Origin: an uncultured Bartonella sp.
GTDB lineage: Bacteria; Pseudomonadota; Alphaproteobacteria; Rhizobiales; Rhizobiaceae
Direction: 5' to 3'
DNA length: 64,000 bases
NCBI RefSeq assembly: GCF_945277285.1
Contig: NZ_CALYPR010000002.1
Span: 195,214 to 259,213 of the forward strand
Numbering within the stretch: position 1 is the first letter of the stretch; each line of letters opens with the position of its first letter. Shown here one piece after another: positions 47,022 to 56,463 of this stretch. The translations under genes were made by a program, and so were the position numbers. The notes under the pieces are model-generated. The model was not told the DNA's origin, did not search any database, and was given only the letters and a program-made list of their open reading frames with translations.

Positions 47022-47386
47022 CGGGATCATGTAATTTTGCACATCATTTACAAATGATTTTTGTGCAAGTGGAGAATTGGTTTTCCCTACAAATTGCTTT
47101 GTAATTTTTTCGTTTTTTGCCTTTTATTGATTCCGATAGCTCAAAATATCAAGCCTAAGTTACTGTTTTTCATTTCAAAAAAATAAACAACAGCGGAACA
47201 ATGTAACGAAACGGAAACAGGAAAATTGGATATGTTATCTTGGTTAAATTGTGTAATAAAAATTGTTAAAACCGGTCTTAAAAATTCTTAATTTAAAAGC
47301 TGGTGACTCCCCCAATATTTGAAAATGAAAATCTTGACTCTCGTTTCCGATGGGCACATCACATCCCTATCAAAGGAGTCAGAGAA
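47022..47386 (+). other. Intergenic region after the tRNA
   Basis: About 365 bp. No integrase, direct repeat of the tRNA 3' end or gene was seen. An AT-rich stretch at 47160-47290 probably holds the next promoter. Confidence 0.5.
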
Positions 47387-47584
47387 GTGAGTGAAGTAAG
47401 ACAAGAAAACTATCAACAAGACGAAATTGACCATTTGATTGCCGATTATAATGGGGATGTAAAAACCTTGATTTCAAGCCTTCTGGATGAACGCCAAATG
47501 CTCATCCAACAAGTTAAAGTAGCTTCCTGTGCCATGTCATTTGGTTATGGGCGCGGTTGGAAACCGAAAATTCCTGTAAAATGA
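47387..47584 (+). CDS. Conserved small hypothetical protein
   Basis: A 65-residue protein, MSEVRQENYQQDEIDHLIAD at the start (GTG codon), containing YNGDVKTLISSLLDERQMLI and ending SFGYGRGWKPKIPVK. Short proteins with D-x-R/K-A-x-I-x-x-LL-x-E/D-R and a final GYxRGW are common in Hyphomicrobiales and of unknown function; it resembles those. AAAGGAG lies 10-11 nt before the GTG. An upstream open stretch back to 47303 lacks a ribosome-binding site. Confidence 0.72.
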   Translation: MSEVRQENYQQDEIDHLIADYNGDVKTLISSLLDERQMLIQQVKVASCAMSFGYGRGWKPKIPVK

Positions 47585-47884
47585 GTCTATTGTATTCGCC
47601 CCTTTTTAAATTGCGGTGAGTGTTTCTGGTTTATCCGCAATTCCTGTTCATATTTTGGGGTTTGTTTTTATAAGGGCGCAGCGCAAAAAAAATATTAGGC
47701 ACGCGCTCTTTTTATTTATCTAAAATTACCAGTTTTGATGGGTAACCACAGCGCCGTTTTTTCTCGCGACTTTTCTTGGGAATGAACCTTGCGCCATTGT
47801 CGGCAGTTTAGACCGAGTTTAAGAAATTGGAAAAGCAATTTAAAAAAACCGCAAATGATTAAGTGACAAGAAAAATTATCGCTG
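47585..47884. other. Convergent intergenic region, nothing recognised
   Basis: Three hundred bases between the small conserved gene and the YrbL-like gene, both ending here. No clear terminator was found. Confidence 0.45.
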
Positions 47885-48631
47885 TTATCTGGCGCCTAAA
47901 ACTTCTTCATATAGGCCTAGTTCATGCAGCATTTTATGAAGCCGTTTTCTGTTTTCTTTTCTGTTAAGAGAGCGAATATAGGTTCTCAAATGTAGGATAT
48001 TTCTTTCGCCCAGTCCGTCGATCATAACAAATTCATAATGGTCGTCGCGCCATGATAGAACGAGGTTGTCAGTATGAAAACTCGTGAGCACAACAGGCGA
48101 TTCTTCTGCCCATTGGCTGAGTGCTTTTAGTTCAGGGACATAATTTTTAATTGTTTCGCCCAACTCTTTGATAGTTTTTGCCGGAGAGCCATCTTTATCT
48201 TTTTCAATTTCACAAACCATTCCCCAGCCGAGATCGGTTCTGACAATTCCCAAGGTTGTCAACACATGCGGGGTTCGCAAATTGGTATCGAAATTCAAAC
48301 GCATTGTTTCGAGGAATTCATAGATATTATAGACGTTTTCACGCAAAGGTTTGAAATGTTTTTTAAAAGCATTGTATTTTTCGTGCCGTTCGGCCCATCT
48401 GTGGCGGACGATTTTTATTATGAGGCCGGGTTTTTCTGGATGTTCGAAGATAACGCGGTGGCGGCCATTATCAAAGAGAGGGGCCTTGTCTTTTAACGTT
48501 ATAATGCCGGTAATCGTCAATTCATTTGCCTGTCTTGCTTCGGTGAAGGAAAAGATAGTGGTATAATGATTACTTTCTAAAATAAATTGAAAAACTTGAA
48601 CAAGGATGCATTTATTGACTTTGGTTGTCAC
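47885..48631 (-). CDS. YrbL family protein (PhoP-regulated network protein, kinase-like fold)
   Basis: Resembles YrbL of enterobacteria, a protein controlled by PhoPQ with a predicted protein-kinase-like fold. Visible: LFDNGRHRVIFEHPEKPGLIIKIVRHR (N-lobe, with the Lys-containing strand), WAERHEKYNAFKKHFKP, LGWGMVCEIEKDKDGSPAKTI (hinge), SFHTDNLVLSWRDDHYEFVMIDGLGER (catalytic-loop-like and metal-binding-like D), and a basic C-terminal helix. The start is uncertain: the frame opens at a GTG (48631) without ribosome-binding site, and the family begins close to ITLKDKAPLF, so a TTG at 48518-48520 may be used. The neighbouring genes give no clue to function. Confidence 0.8.
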   Translation of the reverse strand: MTTKVNKCILVQVFQFILESNHYTTIFSFTEARQANELTITGIITLKDKAPLFDNGRHRVIFEHPEKPGLIIKIVRHRWAERHEKYNAFKKHFKPLRENVYNIYEFLETMRLNFDTNLRTPHVLTTLGIVRTDLGWGMVCEIEKDKDGSPAKTIKELGETIKNYVPELKALSQWAEESPVVLTSFHTDNLVLSWRDDHYEFVMIDGLGERNILHLRTYIRSLNRKENRKRLHKMLHELGLYEEVLGAR

Positions 48632-48951
48632 TTTTTGATGAAATTTTTAAATTTTGGTCGAAAAAAGTTTTTGAAGGGCAATAATTTATTGAACTTGTCC
48701 ACTCCTAGAATTTTTACCGGACATGAGAACCATTTGTTTTAATCTGGCAAAAACAGCGGGATAAAACCAGAAAACAATGAACCTTTTTATATAGGGATGA
48801 AAAATCTCGTCATAGGAGCAATCTGCCAAACACGCTTAACCTTGCTCTTGCAACAATATGTTCATACCATATAGTTGAGATGGTGCGGCAATATCGAAAA
48901 CCGGTCATCAATAGTTGTGAGGATGCTGCACGGGTGAGGAGGAATAGACAA
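48632..48951. other. Divergent promoter region, yrbL-like / gabD-like
   Basis: About 320 bp. Only the ribosome-binding site GAGGAGG before 48952 is clear. Confidence 0.45.
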
Positions 48952-50397
48952 ATGCAACTTTCAGATAAAAGTTTATTGAAAGATAAATGTCTCATTAACG
49001 GCAAGTGGCTTGCCGCCAGAAACAATGAAACAATAGCGGTTACCAATCCGGCAGATGGCGAATTGGTGGGGCACGTGCCTTCACTTTCAGCTACCGAGGT
49101 TGAAAAGGTAATTGACGCGGCAAATAACGCTCTGGATCCTTGGAAAAAGCTGACAAGTGCCACGCGTTCGCAAATTTTGCGCAAGTGGTTTGATCTGATT
49201 GTTGCCAATGCCGATGATTTGGCAATGATTATGACAAGCGAGCAGGGAAAACCGCTTAAGGAAGCCCGTGGAGAAATTATCTATGCCGCCTCCTTCGTTG
49301 AATGGTTTGCCGAAGAAGCCAAGCGCACTTATGGCGATACCATTCCTTCCCCGCAGCCAAACCAGCGTATCACCGTTATCAAACAGCCTGTCGGTGTGAC
49401 AGCTGCAATCACACCATGGAATTTTCCGGCTGCCATGATTACGCGCAAAGCCGCACCCGCACTTGCTGCCGGATGCACGATGATTGTGCGGCCGGCAAGT
49501 CTGACGCCGCTTACGGCCCTTGCCCTTGGCGAACTTGCTTCACGGGCCGGAATTCCGGCAGGAGTTTTGCAGATTATCACCGGTAAATCTTCAACAATTG
49601 GCAAAGTTCTGACTAATAGCGATGTGGTGCGCAAGCTTTCGTTCACCGGTTCGACAGAGGTCGGACGCACACTCATGGCCGAATGTGCCTCGACAATTAA
49701 ACGGATATCGCTTGAACTTGGTGGCAATGCGCCCTTCATTGTATTTGATGATGCCGATCTCGATGAAGCGGTAAAGGGTGCGATTGCCTCGAAATATCGC
49801 AATGCCGGTCAAACCTGTGTTTGTGCCAACCGTCTTCTGGTGCAGGAAGGTGTTTATGACGCTTTTACAAAAAAATTGGAACAGGCTGTCAAGGCGCTAA
49901 AAATTGGTGATGGTCGGAAGCCCGAAACCGATATCGGGCCGATGATTGAAGAAAGTGCTTTGGAAAAGGTTGAAGCCCACATTGCCGATGCGGTGAAAAA
50001 AGGTGGCAAACTTATCTGTGGCGGCAAGCGATTGGGTGGCCTTTTCATGGAGCCGGCCATTGTTACCGGAGTTACCAAGGAGATGCGCTTTGCCCGTGAA
50101 GAAACTTTTGGGCCGGTTGCACCGCTTTTTAAATTCAAGACCGAAGGACAAGCGCTGTCTATGGCCAATGACACCATTTTCGGTCTTGCAGCCTATTTTT
50201 ATACACGCGATTTCAGTCGCGCTGTAAGGGTAAGCGAAGCGCTCGAATATGGCATGGTCGGGCATAATACCGGGTTGATTTCCAATGAAGTTGCGCCTTT
50301 TGGTGGTGTCAAACAATCTGGCCTTGGGCGGGAAGGTTCAAAATACGGCATAGAGGAATATCTGGAAGTCAAATATATATGCAGTAGCCTGGCATGA
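48952..50397 (+). CDS. gabD: NAD(P)-dependent succinate-semialdehyde dehydrogenase type aldehyde dehydrogenase
   Basis: Oxidises succinate semialdehyde to succinate (last step of GABA use) if the family name holds. The 481-residue protein has the ALDH fold: TPWNFPAAMITRKAAPALAAGC (cofactor), FTGSTEVGRTL, the general base Glu in SLELGGNAPFIVFDDADLDEA, and catalytic Cys in YRNAGQTCVCANR. It ends with PFGGVKQSGLGREGSKYGIEEYLEVKY typical of GabD. One oddity: the conserved Lys of the cofactor-binding KPA-x2-TP motif is Arg here (VRPASLTPLTA). The ATG at 48952 follows GAGGAGG; an earlier open start is not supported. It is alone, with a terminator. Confidence 0.9.
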   Translation: MQLSDKSLLKDKCLINGKWLAARNNETIAVTNPADGELVGHVPSLSATEVEKVIDAANNALDPWKKLTSATRSQILRKWFDLIVANADDLAMIMTSEQGKPLKEARGEIIYAASFVEWFAEEAKRTYGDTIPSPQPNQRITVIKQPVGVTAAITPWNFPAAMITRKAAPALAAGCTMIVRPASLTPLTALALGELASRAGIPAGVLQIITGKSSTIGKVLTNSDVVRKLSFTGSTEVGRTLMAECASTIKRISLELGGNAPFIVFDDADLDEAVKGAIASKYRNAGQTCVCANRLLVQEGVYDAFTKKLEQAVKALKIGDGRKPETDIGPMIEESALEKVEAHIADAVKKGGKLICGGKRLGGLFMEPAIVTGVTKEMRFAREETFGPVAPLFKFKTEGQALSMANDTIFGLAAYFYTRDFSRAVRVSEALEYGMVGHNTGLISNEVAPFGGVKQSGLGREGSKYGIEEYLEVKYICSSLA

Positions 50398-50500
50398 GCT
50401 GCCGGCTTTGACGGTAAGCGTTCGGAAAAATCGACGACGAAAAATCCAGAGCTTGCGCATTTAAAAGCAACAAAGCGTTTTCAAAGAAAAAAGAACAAAT

Positions 50501-50533
50501 GGCAACACCGCCCCAACTATGTTGCCTTTTATT
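50501..50533 (+). terminator. Rho-independent terminator of the gabD-like gene
   Basis: Seven-bp stem GGCAACA/TGTTGCC (50501-50507, 50520-50526), 12-nt loop, then TTTTATTT. Confidence 0.75.
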
Positions 50534-50653
50534 TGGACGCCAAAACCAATAGAGGTTTATAAGATAGACAAGTATGATATCTGAAGCTTGAATTCATCAA
50601 CACAAATTCTGTTTGAGTTTTAAGATTTGATAGTTCTGAGCTTTGCGTCGATT

Positions 50654-51388
50654 TTATCGCGCTCGGCAATGGTTGTTCAAAACTCGAAGGGCAAATTTAT
50701 ACATTCCGGCGTTTACTTTATAAATTCTGTTTGTGAGATAAGTTTTGAACACTATTGTATCGCTGTCTCTCGAGTTTTTTATAGCCTTATCAAAACGGTT
50801 CCAATCAAACTTTCCCTGAGTATTTGAATCTGCCGGTTTGACGATTGTATACCAAAATTCATGGGAAAAGGTTGCATTGATCTGCATTGTTTGGCTATTG
50901 CCAATTTTTACGTCAAATTTTTCGCTTTTGTTGCCGAACTTCGATGGGTTGAGGTCGGGAAATAAAAAGAAATAAAATCTTCCCGTTTTGCCGTGCTCGC
51001 AACGCAAACCAATGCCATTTTCTCTCTTGATCACTTGAGTTGACATTTCGACGGTATTATCGACAGGAAAAACGACGGTATCTACCTCACCTTTATAATA
51101 CTTTATTTCAGGAATAACCGGGGTGCAGAGCCCTAAAAAATTCATCGACGAGTATATGTCAGTCATGCGTAGCTTCGGTGCCTTGGGTGGGAACTGATCT
51201 TTATAGCGATTGTAACAAGCGTTGTAATAACCATAATAGGTTTTTAATTCATCGGCACTCAGGATTTTCGGAGAAAGCGGCATATTTTCGTCCGGGCCGT
51301 TATTGACCAGACCTTGGGCAAAAAGGTTCATAGCCCCGCTCATGATGATAACAAAAACTGTAACAAAATATGAAAATAATATCCGCAT
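50654..51388 (-). CDS. Exported protein of unknown function
   Basis: A 244-residue protein that I do not recognise. It has a signal peptide (MRILFSYFVTVFVIIMSGAM, likely cleavage after NLFA) and a mature part with four Cys (in YNACYNRY, LGLCTPVI, GLRCEHG and LNNHCRAR), enough for two disulfides. There is no lipobox, transmembrane repeat or catalytic motif visible. Ser/Lys/Asn/Phe content is higher than in the neighbouring genes, and the flanking DNA is AT-rich, so it may be an accessory or fast-changing gene. It is followed by no clear terminator. It lies between the gabD-like gene and an MFS gene. Confidence 0.7.
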   Translation of the reverse strand: MRILFSYFVTVFVIIMSGAMNLFAQGLVNNGPDENMPLSPKILSADELKTYYGYYNACYNRYKDQFPPKAPKLRMTDIYSSMNFLGLCTPVIPEIKYYKGEVDTVVFPVDNTVEMSTQVIKRENGIGLRCEHGKTGRFYFFLFPDLNPSKFGNKSEKFDVKIGNSQTMQINATFSHEFWYTIVKPADSNTQGKFDWNRFDKAIKNSRDSDTIVFKTYLTNRIYKVNAGMYKFALRVLNNHCRAR

Positions 51389-51535
51389 TTTATTTTCAAT
51401 TTTTATGAGATATATTAAATATTATAAAGTTAGTTTATAAAAAGTGTAATTAAACTTTTTATAAAATAGATGTTAGTGATTTTTTCCAAAGTCGCCATGA
51501 GTTATGGTCTAAGTATTTAAATGCTTGTGATGAGC

Positions 51536-52858
51536 CTAGCGGCTGATTGCCTCCAAGGTACGACCGCGGGTTTCCTCGCCAAGCACTATGATGATAATTG
51601 CGACGAACAGCAGTACACCGGTAAACATCAGAAATACGCTCGAGAAGGCATCCTGCCACGTTGCCATGATGTGGGTGACGACCAAAGGTGCAACAATGCC
51701 ACCGAGACGGCCAATAGCCGATGCCCAACCAGAGCCGAAAGCGCGGATATTGGCCGGGTATTGTTCTGGTGTGTAAGTATACAAAACTCCCCATGCCCCC
51801 AGATTGAAAAATGACAATAAGCACCCCCATAGAATGATTGCACTGTCAGACGCTGCCTGACCGAAGAAATAAGCACAAAAAGCACAAGCAGTGATAAAGG
51901 TGGAAAGTGTCGCCTTGCGGCCGATTTTTTCAATCAACCAAGAAGCGGCCAGATAGCCCGGCAGCTGGGCCAGAATAAGAATAAGAATATATTTTGATGA
52001 TTTGACAATACTGAAACCGTGTTGCTCTAGCAAACTCGGTAGCCATGTGAAAATGCCATAATATGAATAAACAATGCCAAACCAGATGAGCCACAGCATA
52101 ATTGTGCGTCGGGCCAAGCCACTTGACCACAATTGTGTAAACGAAACCGTATGTTTGTCGGAAACCGGCGCAACTTCAATTTTTTGAATAACTTCGATAC
52201 CGGCTTCCTTTTCAAGAGAGCAAACAATTTTGTGGGCTTCTTCAACACGTCCACAATTGATAAGATAAGGCACAGATTCCGGTATTTTGCGCCAGACGTA
52301 AAACACATAAATTGCAGGTATACCGCAAATAATGAAAGTTATTTGCCAACCACATGCCGGAATAACAAAAAATGCGATGAGTGCGGCAACAAGCCAACCC
52401 ACCCCCCAGAAACTTTCCAATAATACAATGAAACGGCCGCGCACACGGGCGGGTACATATTCACTCACCAGACTTACAGCAACCGGTAATTGTCCACCCA
52501 AGCCCAAACCGACAATAAAGCGAAAGACAAACAACCATGTCAGATTGGGCGCCAAACCACACAAGGCTGTGGCAATACTGTAAATAACGAGAGTTGCGGC
52601 AAAAACTGTTTTTCGCCCAATTTTATCGGCAATGCCGCCGGCCAAGACAGCACCCGCCGCCATGCCGACAAACCCTATACTGACAACCCAGGCCTTTTCT
52701 GTAGGCAACAGCTGCCAGCTTTGCGCCAAGCGCGGCATGATAAAGGCAATAAGTCCGGTATCCATTGCATCAAACATCCAGCCCAAGCCGGTAACCAATA
52801 ATAATCGGTAGTGAAAATGTCCTAACGGTAAACGCTGTACTCGTGCCACTAAATCCAA
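51536..52858 (-). CDS. MFS transporter, NiaP/AAHS-like
   Basis: A 440-residue major facilitator with twelve predicted segments. The beginning RLPLGHFHYRLLLVTGLGWMFDAMDTGLIAFIMP is characteristic of NiaP (niacin) and related aromatic acid porters; motif A is GGIADKIGRKTVFA, the loop after TM5 has LVSEYVPARVRGRFIVLLESFWGVGW, and the C-terminal motif is LGEETRGRTLEAIS. The frame is open to 52945 but a TTG at 52856-52858 with GAGGGG upstream gives the usual N-terminus. No riboswitch or NiaR-type operator was recognised. Substrate (nicotinate, benzoate-type acid or sugar acid) cannot be decided. Confidence 0.86.
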   Translation of the reverse strand: MDLVARVQRLPLGHFHYRLLLVTGLGWMFDAMDTGLIAFIMPRLAQSWQLLPTEKAWVVSIGFVGMAAGAVLAGGIADKIGRKTVFAATLVIYSIATALCGLAPNLTWLFVFRFIVGLGLGGQLPVAVSLVSEYVPARVRGRFIVLLESFWGVGWLVAALIAFFVIPACGWQITFIICGIPAIYVFYVWRKIPESVPYLINCGRVEEAHKIVCSLEKEAGIEVIQKIEVAPVSDKHTVSFTQLWSSGLARRTIMLWLIWFGIVYSYYGIFTWLPSLLEQHGFSIVKSSKYILILILAQLPGYLAASWLIEKIGRKATLSTFITACAFCAYFFGQAASDSAIILWGCLLSFFNLGAWGVLYTYTPEQYPANIRAFGSGWASAIGRLGGIVAPLVVTHIMATWQDAFSSVFLMFTGVLLFVAIIIIVLGEETRGRTLEAISR

Positions 52859-53388
52859 TTGTTTTCTTTCCCCTCGCAAGATGATTATATGCTTGTACCA
52901 AGTGTTAAGCAGACTTAAACAATAAATGAAGACATTTACGTTCAACTTTTGTCCAGTCTGTTTTTTAAAAAATTCGCTAAAAAGCTTGAAAAAATGTAAC
53001 TTTATTGTGAATTTATGAACCTAGACCAACAATCATCCCTAAAAAGGGGCGTTTTATTGTATTTTTAGGAAGTTCCACGAAGTTTATCGACAATAGCCTG
53101 ATGTCTGTTTCGGGTTTTTGCTGACATCTCCCATCGTTGGTTTGGAGTTGGATAGGGCTTACCTTATGCGCTTATGAGTTAATGACCGGGATAGAGATTA
53201 TGATGCTCCGGTTTAGGTGTTGAAAAGACCAGAAAATGAGCTCGGCATTTCGCTTGAGGGGCAGCAAGCTGTCAGGAGTGCATATTAAAAAGGGCAAAGT
53301 ATTTTGAATAGCCAAGAGTGCAGCAAGTAAACAGCTAAAGTTGCAAGAAACAGCAAGGAAAGTCACAAAAATAAAACGCTGGTGCCGA
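52859..53388. other. Intergenic region between tonB and the MFS gene, nothing recognised
   Basis: About 530 bp downstream of tonB. No convincing ORF or terminator. A frame at 53172-53612 is a shadow of tonB with no ribosome-binding site. Confidence 0.5.
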
Positions 53389-54132
53389 TTAGCGTACTTC
53401 AACCGGCACAGTGAGCGCGCTGTTCCAACCCTCTGGCGGAGTAGGGATGGGGCTTGATTTGCGAACAATTTGTAACGCCAGATCATCAATCGCCGGATCA
53501 CCGGAAGAACGAGACAGGCGAGCGGTGGTAATGTTGCCGCTTTGATCGAAATTGAAGGTAACATAGGCGGAAAAGCGGCTTGATGAGCTTGGCTTTTTTG
53601 CTCGCGAAGCAATTAGCGCTATACGCCGTTGCACCTTGTTTTGCCATGATGAAACAAGACGCCCGTTGCCGCCAAATACACGGTTGGTTGTTGGCGCTGC
53701 AAATGTCGGACCTTGTTTGGCTACAATTTCTGGACCGGAAGCTTTCTGCGCAACGTCAGCTTTTTTGACTTCCTTTTTTGATTCGACCTTCTGTTTTTTG
53801 ACAATCTTTTTCGGCTCGGGCTTTTTTACCTCTTCTACCATTTCCGATTTTTGTGGTTCCGGTTCGGGCTTGGGGTCTTCTTTCGATTCTTCCTGTTTTT
53901 CTTCCCTAACAGTTTCTTCCTTGATAATTTCGGAGATATCCTGAAGGTCAGGTGCCGTGGGCTCTTCGGCAAATTCGAGCATGATGGCCTCTTCGCCGCC
54001 TCTTACCACATTCGGGTCGCCTCTCATCAAGTTTAAACCATAACCCACGCCGGCATAGACAGCCAAAACAACGACCGTTGCACCTATCCAAAGATGTAAA
54101 TTGTTCGGTTCATGTGTTTCTAAATCGATCAT
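53389..54132 (-). CDS. tonB: TonB family energy transducer
   Basis: TonB spans the periplasm to energise outer-membrane receptors for iron complexes and B12. The 247-residue product has one N-terminal membrane anchor (LWIGATVVVLAVYAGVGYGL), a long Pro/Glu/Lys-rich periplasmic rod (EDPKPEPEPQKSEMVEEVKKPEPKK) and a C-terminal TonB domain with RFSAYVTFNFDQSGNITTARL and SGDPAIDDLALQIVRKSSPIPTPPEGW. The final residues PVEVR complete the fold. The ATG at 54130-54132 was chosen over a GTG 13 codons earlier; neither has a good ribosome-binding site. No exbB/exbD genes are adjacent. Confidence 0.9.
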   Translation of the reverse strand: MIDLETHEPNNLHLWIGATVVVLAVYAGVGYGLNLMRGDPNVVRGGEEAIMLEFAEEPTAPDLQDISEIIKEETVREEKQEESKEDPKPEPEPQKSEMVEEVKKPEPKKIVKKQKVESKKEVKKADVAQKASGPEIVAKQGPTFAAPTTNRVFGGNGRLVSSWQNKVQRRIALIASRAKKPSSSSRFSAYVTFNFDQSGNITTARLSRSSGDPAIDDLALQIVRKSSPIPTPPEGWNSALTVPVEVR

Positions 54133-54879
54133 TTCATACGCTACACAACCCGGAAGCTTGCAAATTTTCACCGCAAACCCAAACTGTCCTATCTTCTATA
54201 ACAGGCAAAACAGTCATTCATAATTCAGCCTTTTCTTCCCATATCAAACGGCTGGAATTATCAATAAAAATCTTGCTCCAAAATTTTAATTTGCGCTCGT
54301 ATTTAAAGACTTTAGTGCGGCCCGCCGATAAGTTTTATGTTTTGCTACTGCACCTAATTGCTCATCTCACAAAATATGCGCTAAAAACAATCGGCACATC
54401 TTTATTTAAGTCAATTTTTTCCAAGCCAACTTTCTTCAAATCCATTTTAACCGAACCATCAATAACCGGCAATTTCACTATGGCCAGAAAAAAGCAGGTA
54501 CTATTTTGTCTTTACGTTTTCACGATTCTTCCCCTCTCGCACTGCAAAGCATTGGGTTATACAACGCGAAAAAGGAAATACATGATATTTTTTATCAACT
54601 TAAATATTTTGTCATTCTTGTCAAGAGACTTTGTTTTATCACAAAGAACAGCCTTGAAAGTTTGCGACGAATTTTACTATCGAACCTTGCTTAAAATGCG
54701 AAAGCTCAATTTGACAACAAAATTTCCAGTCAAATTCATGTCGAGAAGCTGTCAGGTTGTAAAACAGCAATAAAACAATAATTCTTGTCGTAAAAGCCGA
54801 AAGACCTGCTTTATCGGCTTTTATCTGCATCGCGAGTTTATCTAGAATCTGTGTACAAGGATAAGAAAGTTTGACGATG
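54133..54879. other. Divergent/convergent intergenic region upstream of tonB
   Basis: About 750 bp. An open frame on the plus strand (54078-54773) begins inside tonB, has no ribosome-binding site and gives a protein without recognisable features, so it is not called. No tRNA, sRNA or insertion sequence was seen. The stretch is unexplained. Confidence 0.5.
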
Positions 54880-55746
54880 TCAATTTTTCTCGACGAATTC
54901 AAGAATTGTTCCGGAAGCTAATTCTGGCGCAATGGCAATGCTTTTTTCTCCTGTTGTTTCACTTGTAACATTGTTTTCTACAAGCACAGCTTTGGCTTTT
55001 TCGAGGCTTTGCACTTTGATAGCAAGCGCCGCATAAGCATTTTCGGGAAGTTTGCCAATATTAAATGCGGGAAAGTGTTTTTTGAAATTTTGTGCCAGTG
55101 ACACCCGAATGTCTGCCGAATTTTCTCCTGTCGAAACCACAAAATCATCGCCTTGTTGATTGCTGTGGCCATCTTTGAAAAGACGTGCATAGCGCAGAGC
55201 TGTTTTTTCCGGTGTAGCTGATAATACAGAGACGCTCAAAAGACCTATTGCGCCATTTTTGTGTGTTAGTAATTCGGGACGCCATACCATATTGCGGGTT
55301 TTTTGTTCACACATAAAAACCTGTCCCTTGGGGACTTCGCGTTGATTAAAAGCGATTGTTGAAAATGCGGCAATGCCTTGGCGACCACCAGCAAGGTCGA
55401 CAGGCCTTGAAAAATTCTGCGGATCGGTCACATCAAACCCCAGTTCTAAAAGGTTCAGTTGTGCTTTTAAAGCATTGTCAATTCTTCCGGCAATGGCATA
55501 AAGTCCTTCGCCAAATTTTTCCAGATTGTCTCTTTTATCACGATTTGCAGCCGTTTCCTCGACAATGCCCAAAAGTTCAAAATAGTCGTCTTTGAACATA
55601 ATCGTATAATTGGCGGTTCCCTGTTCTTTGCTGTGGAGCCCGCGGGGCGAAAGTGTAAAGCCGAAACGGTGAAAGTTATTGGCACTCTTTTCAAGGTCGT
55701 TTGCCAAAATAAACAGGTGGTCTATGCCGGTGACAGGATGGGACAT
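54880..55746 (-). CDS. VOC family protein with glyoxalase-like domain
   Basis: A 288-residue two-module vicinal-oxygen-chelate protein of the Glyoxalase_3 type. It begins MSHPVTGIDHLFILANDLEKS, where GIDHL supplies the first metal-ligand His; then FGFTLSPRGLHSKEQGTANYTIMF with a second His; FELLGI includes the family Glu. The second module runs from about GLLSVSVLSATPEK to the end GTILEFVEKN, with the last Glu as ligand. Enzyme activity cannot be read. A ribosome-binding site GAGGAACC lies upstream. No regulator or partner gene is next to it. Confidence 0.87.
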   Translation of the reverse strand: MSHPVTGIDHLFILANDLEKSANNFHRFGFTLSPRGLHSKEQGTANYTIMFKDDYFELLGIVEETAANRDKRDNLEKFGEGLYAIAGRIDNALKAQLNLLELGFDVTDPQNFSRPVDLAGGRQGIAAFSTIAFNQREVPKGQVFMCEQKTRNMVWRPELLTHKNGAIGLLSVSVLSATPEKTALRYARLFKDGHSNQQGDDFVVSTGENSADIRVSLAQNFKKHFPAFNIGKLPENAYAALAIKVQSLEKAKAVLVENNVTSETTGEKSIAIAPELASGTILEFVEKN

Positions 55747-56463
55747 GGAGGGTTCCTCAACGTTAATTTTTTTTTAAAAACCTACCACGCGGGTGGTTGA
55801 TCTGCCGAGCCAAGTTTGTTTTGTTTTTGCCGGTTTGAGGATAAAATTTGCTTCATCTTGTTGATCTGCGCAAAATTATTGATTGGTGAGCCTTGCTCCT
55901 CTTTTTCTTGAGAAAAGCCATATTGTTTAAAAAAAGATCAAATTTCAGCCTTAAGAGCAAAACGAGAGAACCTTACCCAAATAATAAAGATGGGCTCCCT
56001 ACGAACAAAATTGATAAAAGCATCAACTAAAAAAGCCGGAATGAGGCAAATAGCACGCTACAAATTTCTGTTTTCAAAACGGTTTTCCGGAAATCTATTT
56101 TTTTGCTGTTACAGGAATAGCAAAATAGCAGCTATCATTTTCTATTTATGAATTGAATTTCAGAATTATTTTTTAAAATTTCCAAAAGTTCAAAAGTGAC
56201 ATCCGTTTCAAAAATGTCCTGAACCTTTATTCTTGAGCTTGAGAATTTTTGACAGAGCTTGTTATGCCCCGGGCAGACTGGCGCAAGGAACACCATAACG
56301 AATAATCGAGGAGCAAAACTGCTGAACCGAGAACAGGTAAAGATAAAAAACAGGCTTTATAAACACAAATAGCAAGTTGTCCAAAAAACAAGCTGGCCAT
56401 GAGGGTGGGCGGTTTTTAACAAAATGGCCACCGGGCGCAAGTAACCAAAGGACTGAAACCAGA
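55747..56463 (+). other. Intergenic region upstream of the peptide ABC operon
   Basis: About 720 bp without a gene. Near its end there is a 7-bp hairpin TGGCCAT/ATGGCCA (56394-56400, 56424-56430) with G-rich loop GAGGGTGGGCGG, followed by CCGGGCGC and AAGGA. This could be a structured leader. Confidence 0.45.
56394..56450 (+). promoter_or_regulatory. Structured leader candidate ahead of the ABC operon
   Basis: Stem TGGCCAT/ATGGCCA with a 23-nt loop holding GGGTGGGCGG. The loop could pair with C-rich CCGGGCGC just behind the stem to form a pseudoknot. It ends shortly before AAGGA and the ATG at 56464, a position suited to translational control. I do not recognise it as a known riboswitch class. 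Confidence 0.3.

Noticed and set aside
46945-47386. Possible integration site at the tRNA
   Set aside because: No integrase, no repeat of the tRNA 3' end and no foreign cargo nearby.
54078-54773. Plus-strand frame of 231 residues between tonB and the VOC gene
   Set aside because: Starts antisense within tonB, lacks a ribosome-binding site and looks non-coding.
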